Positions 14,361 to 14,565 of a stretch of 14,565 nt of DNA are shown here, piece after piece. The notes beneath the pieces are model-generated. The model saw only the letters and a list, made by a program, of their open reading frames with translations, ran no database searches and was not told the DNA's origin. The DNA is from an uncultured Eubacteriales bacterium. Its GTDB lineage: Bacteria > Bacillota > Clostridia > Peptostreptococcales > Anaerovoracaceae. The stretch spans positions 1 to 14,565 of the forward strand of contig UQEW01000059.1 in NCBI GenBank assembly GCA_900540145.1, given 5' to 3'. A program made the position numbers and the translations under genes. Position 1 is the stretch's first letter, and every line of letters begins with the position of its first letter.

Positions 14361-14389
14361 ATTATACAGAGAAGCATACAATAAGTCAA
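14361..14389 (-). promoter_or_regulatory. Sigma-A promoter of the ATPase gene
   Basis: On the minus strand TTGACT (14389-14384), a 17-bp spacer and a perfect TATAAT (14366-14361) form a near-consensus promoter. Transcription would start near 14354, giving a leader of about 220 nt. A second, weaker pair further upstream (TTGACA 14451-14446 with TACAAC 14429-14424, spacer 16) could be an extra promoter. Otherwise I see nothing else in 14390-14457. Confidence 0.85.
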
Positions 14390-14457
14390 GATATAAAACA
14401 TGAAATTTATATTGATTAAAAAAGTTGTAATATGGCGCATAAGGTTGTCAAAAGATA

Positions 14458-14492
14458 CGAAAACAGCCTTCCTGCAGGGAAGGCTGTTTTCG
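14458..14492 (-). terminator. Intrinsic terminator after the tRNA (possibly bidirectional)
   Basis: A perfect 15-bp stem (14458-14472 with 14478-14492) has a 5-nt loop. It lies 21 bp beyond the CCA end of the minus-strand tRNA and is followed on that strand by a broken T-rich run. The arms contain TTTT and AAAA, so it may also stop plus-strand transcription. Confidence 0.8.
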
Positions 14493-14513
14493 CATTAAAA
14501 ATGTTATTAAATA

Positions 14514-14565
14514 TGGTGCGGCCAACGGGACTCGAACCCGTACACCCGTTCGGACACAAGCACCT
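14514..14565 (-). tRNA. tRNA, class II, probably tRNA-Leu (partial, 3' part)
   Basis: On the minus strand the window shows the 3' half of a tRNA. It has the end of the anticodon arm, a long variable arm, and a T arm with GGTTCGAGTCC between paired ACGGG/CCCGT. A TGGCCGC acceptor strand, discriminator A and encoded CCA (14516-14514) follow. The long variable arm limits it to Leu, Ser or Tyr; discriminator A and the GC-rich acceptor (5' strand would be GCGGCCA) favour Leu. The anticodon itself lies beyond the right edge. Confidence 0.85.

Noticed and set aside
1..14565. CRISPR arrays, insertion sequences, phage or plasmid genes
   Set aside because: No regularly spaced repeats, transposase, integrase or replication genes were seen; apart from the ATPase leader the window is ordinary chromosomal sequence.

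Overview
The window reads as chromosomal DNA from an endospore-forming, low-to-moderate-GC Firmicute, most likely an anaerobic clostridium. Supporting evidence: sporulation genes (spmA, spmB, spoIID), a Bacillus/Clostridium-type tmk-holB-ricT-trmN cluster, an AbrB-type regulator, a class III fructose-1,6-bisphosphatase of the Firmicute type, an oxygen-sensitive two-subunit class I fumarase, strong Shine-Dalgarno sites, and TTG/GTG starts. The genus cannot be fixed from the sequence alone.

Layout. Bases 1-89 hold the 3' end of a 5S rRNA and its terminator, so an rRNA operon ends at the left edge. Bases 140-3566 (+) are a compact housekeeping operon: a 34-residue membrane peptide, tmk, holB, ricT and a tRNA1(Val) m6A methyltransferase, mostly overlapping. 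Bases 3571-4671 (-) are spmA-spmB, convergent with that operon. A divergent control region (4697-4755) holds a sigma-E-like promoter for spmAB, a sigma-A-like promoter for the next operon, and a 10-bp inverted repeat between them. Bases 4786-6683 (+) carry a DUF948-like membrane protein, an AbrB-like regulator with a putative zinc ribbon, and murA, ended by a terminator. Then come spoIID (6754-7740), fbp (7886-9835) and the two fumarase subunits (9916-11383). On the minus strand lie a P2-type cation ATPase (11479-14130) with a long regulatory leader, then a terminator and the 3' part of a class II tRNA, probably tRNA-Leu.

How the genes work together. The first operon joins dTMP phosphorylation, the clamp-loader delta' subunit, a cell-fate/RNase Y cofactor and tRNA modification, as in the B. 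subtilis tmk region, but without yaaQ and yaaR. SpmA/SpmB and SpoIID serve spore-core dehydration and engulfment; MurA makes the peptidoglycan precursor. Fbp and fumarase belong to gluconeogenesis and the C4-dicarboxylate branch.

The most interesting part is the ATPase leader (14131-14389, minus strand). A near-consensus sigma-A promoter gives a ~220-nt leader with a small ORF whose first ten residues include five Asp, then a strong intrinsic terminator inside that ORF, a GAAA-tetraloop hairpin and a start codon set in an inverted repeat. I could not match it to a metal riboswitch I know; it looks like an ion-responsive attenuator, possibly using an acidic leader peptide. The pump itself lacks the M6 Asp and the M8 Glu of SERCA-type calcium sites, so its ion is uncertain.
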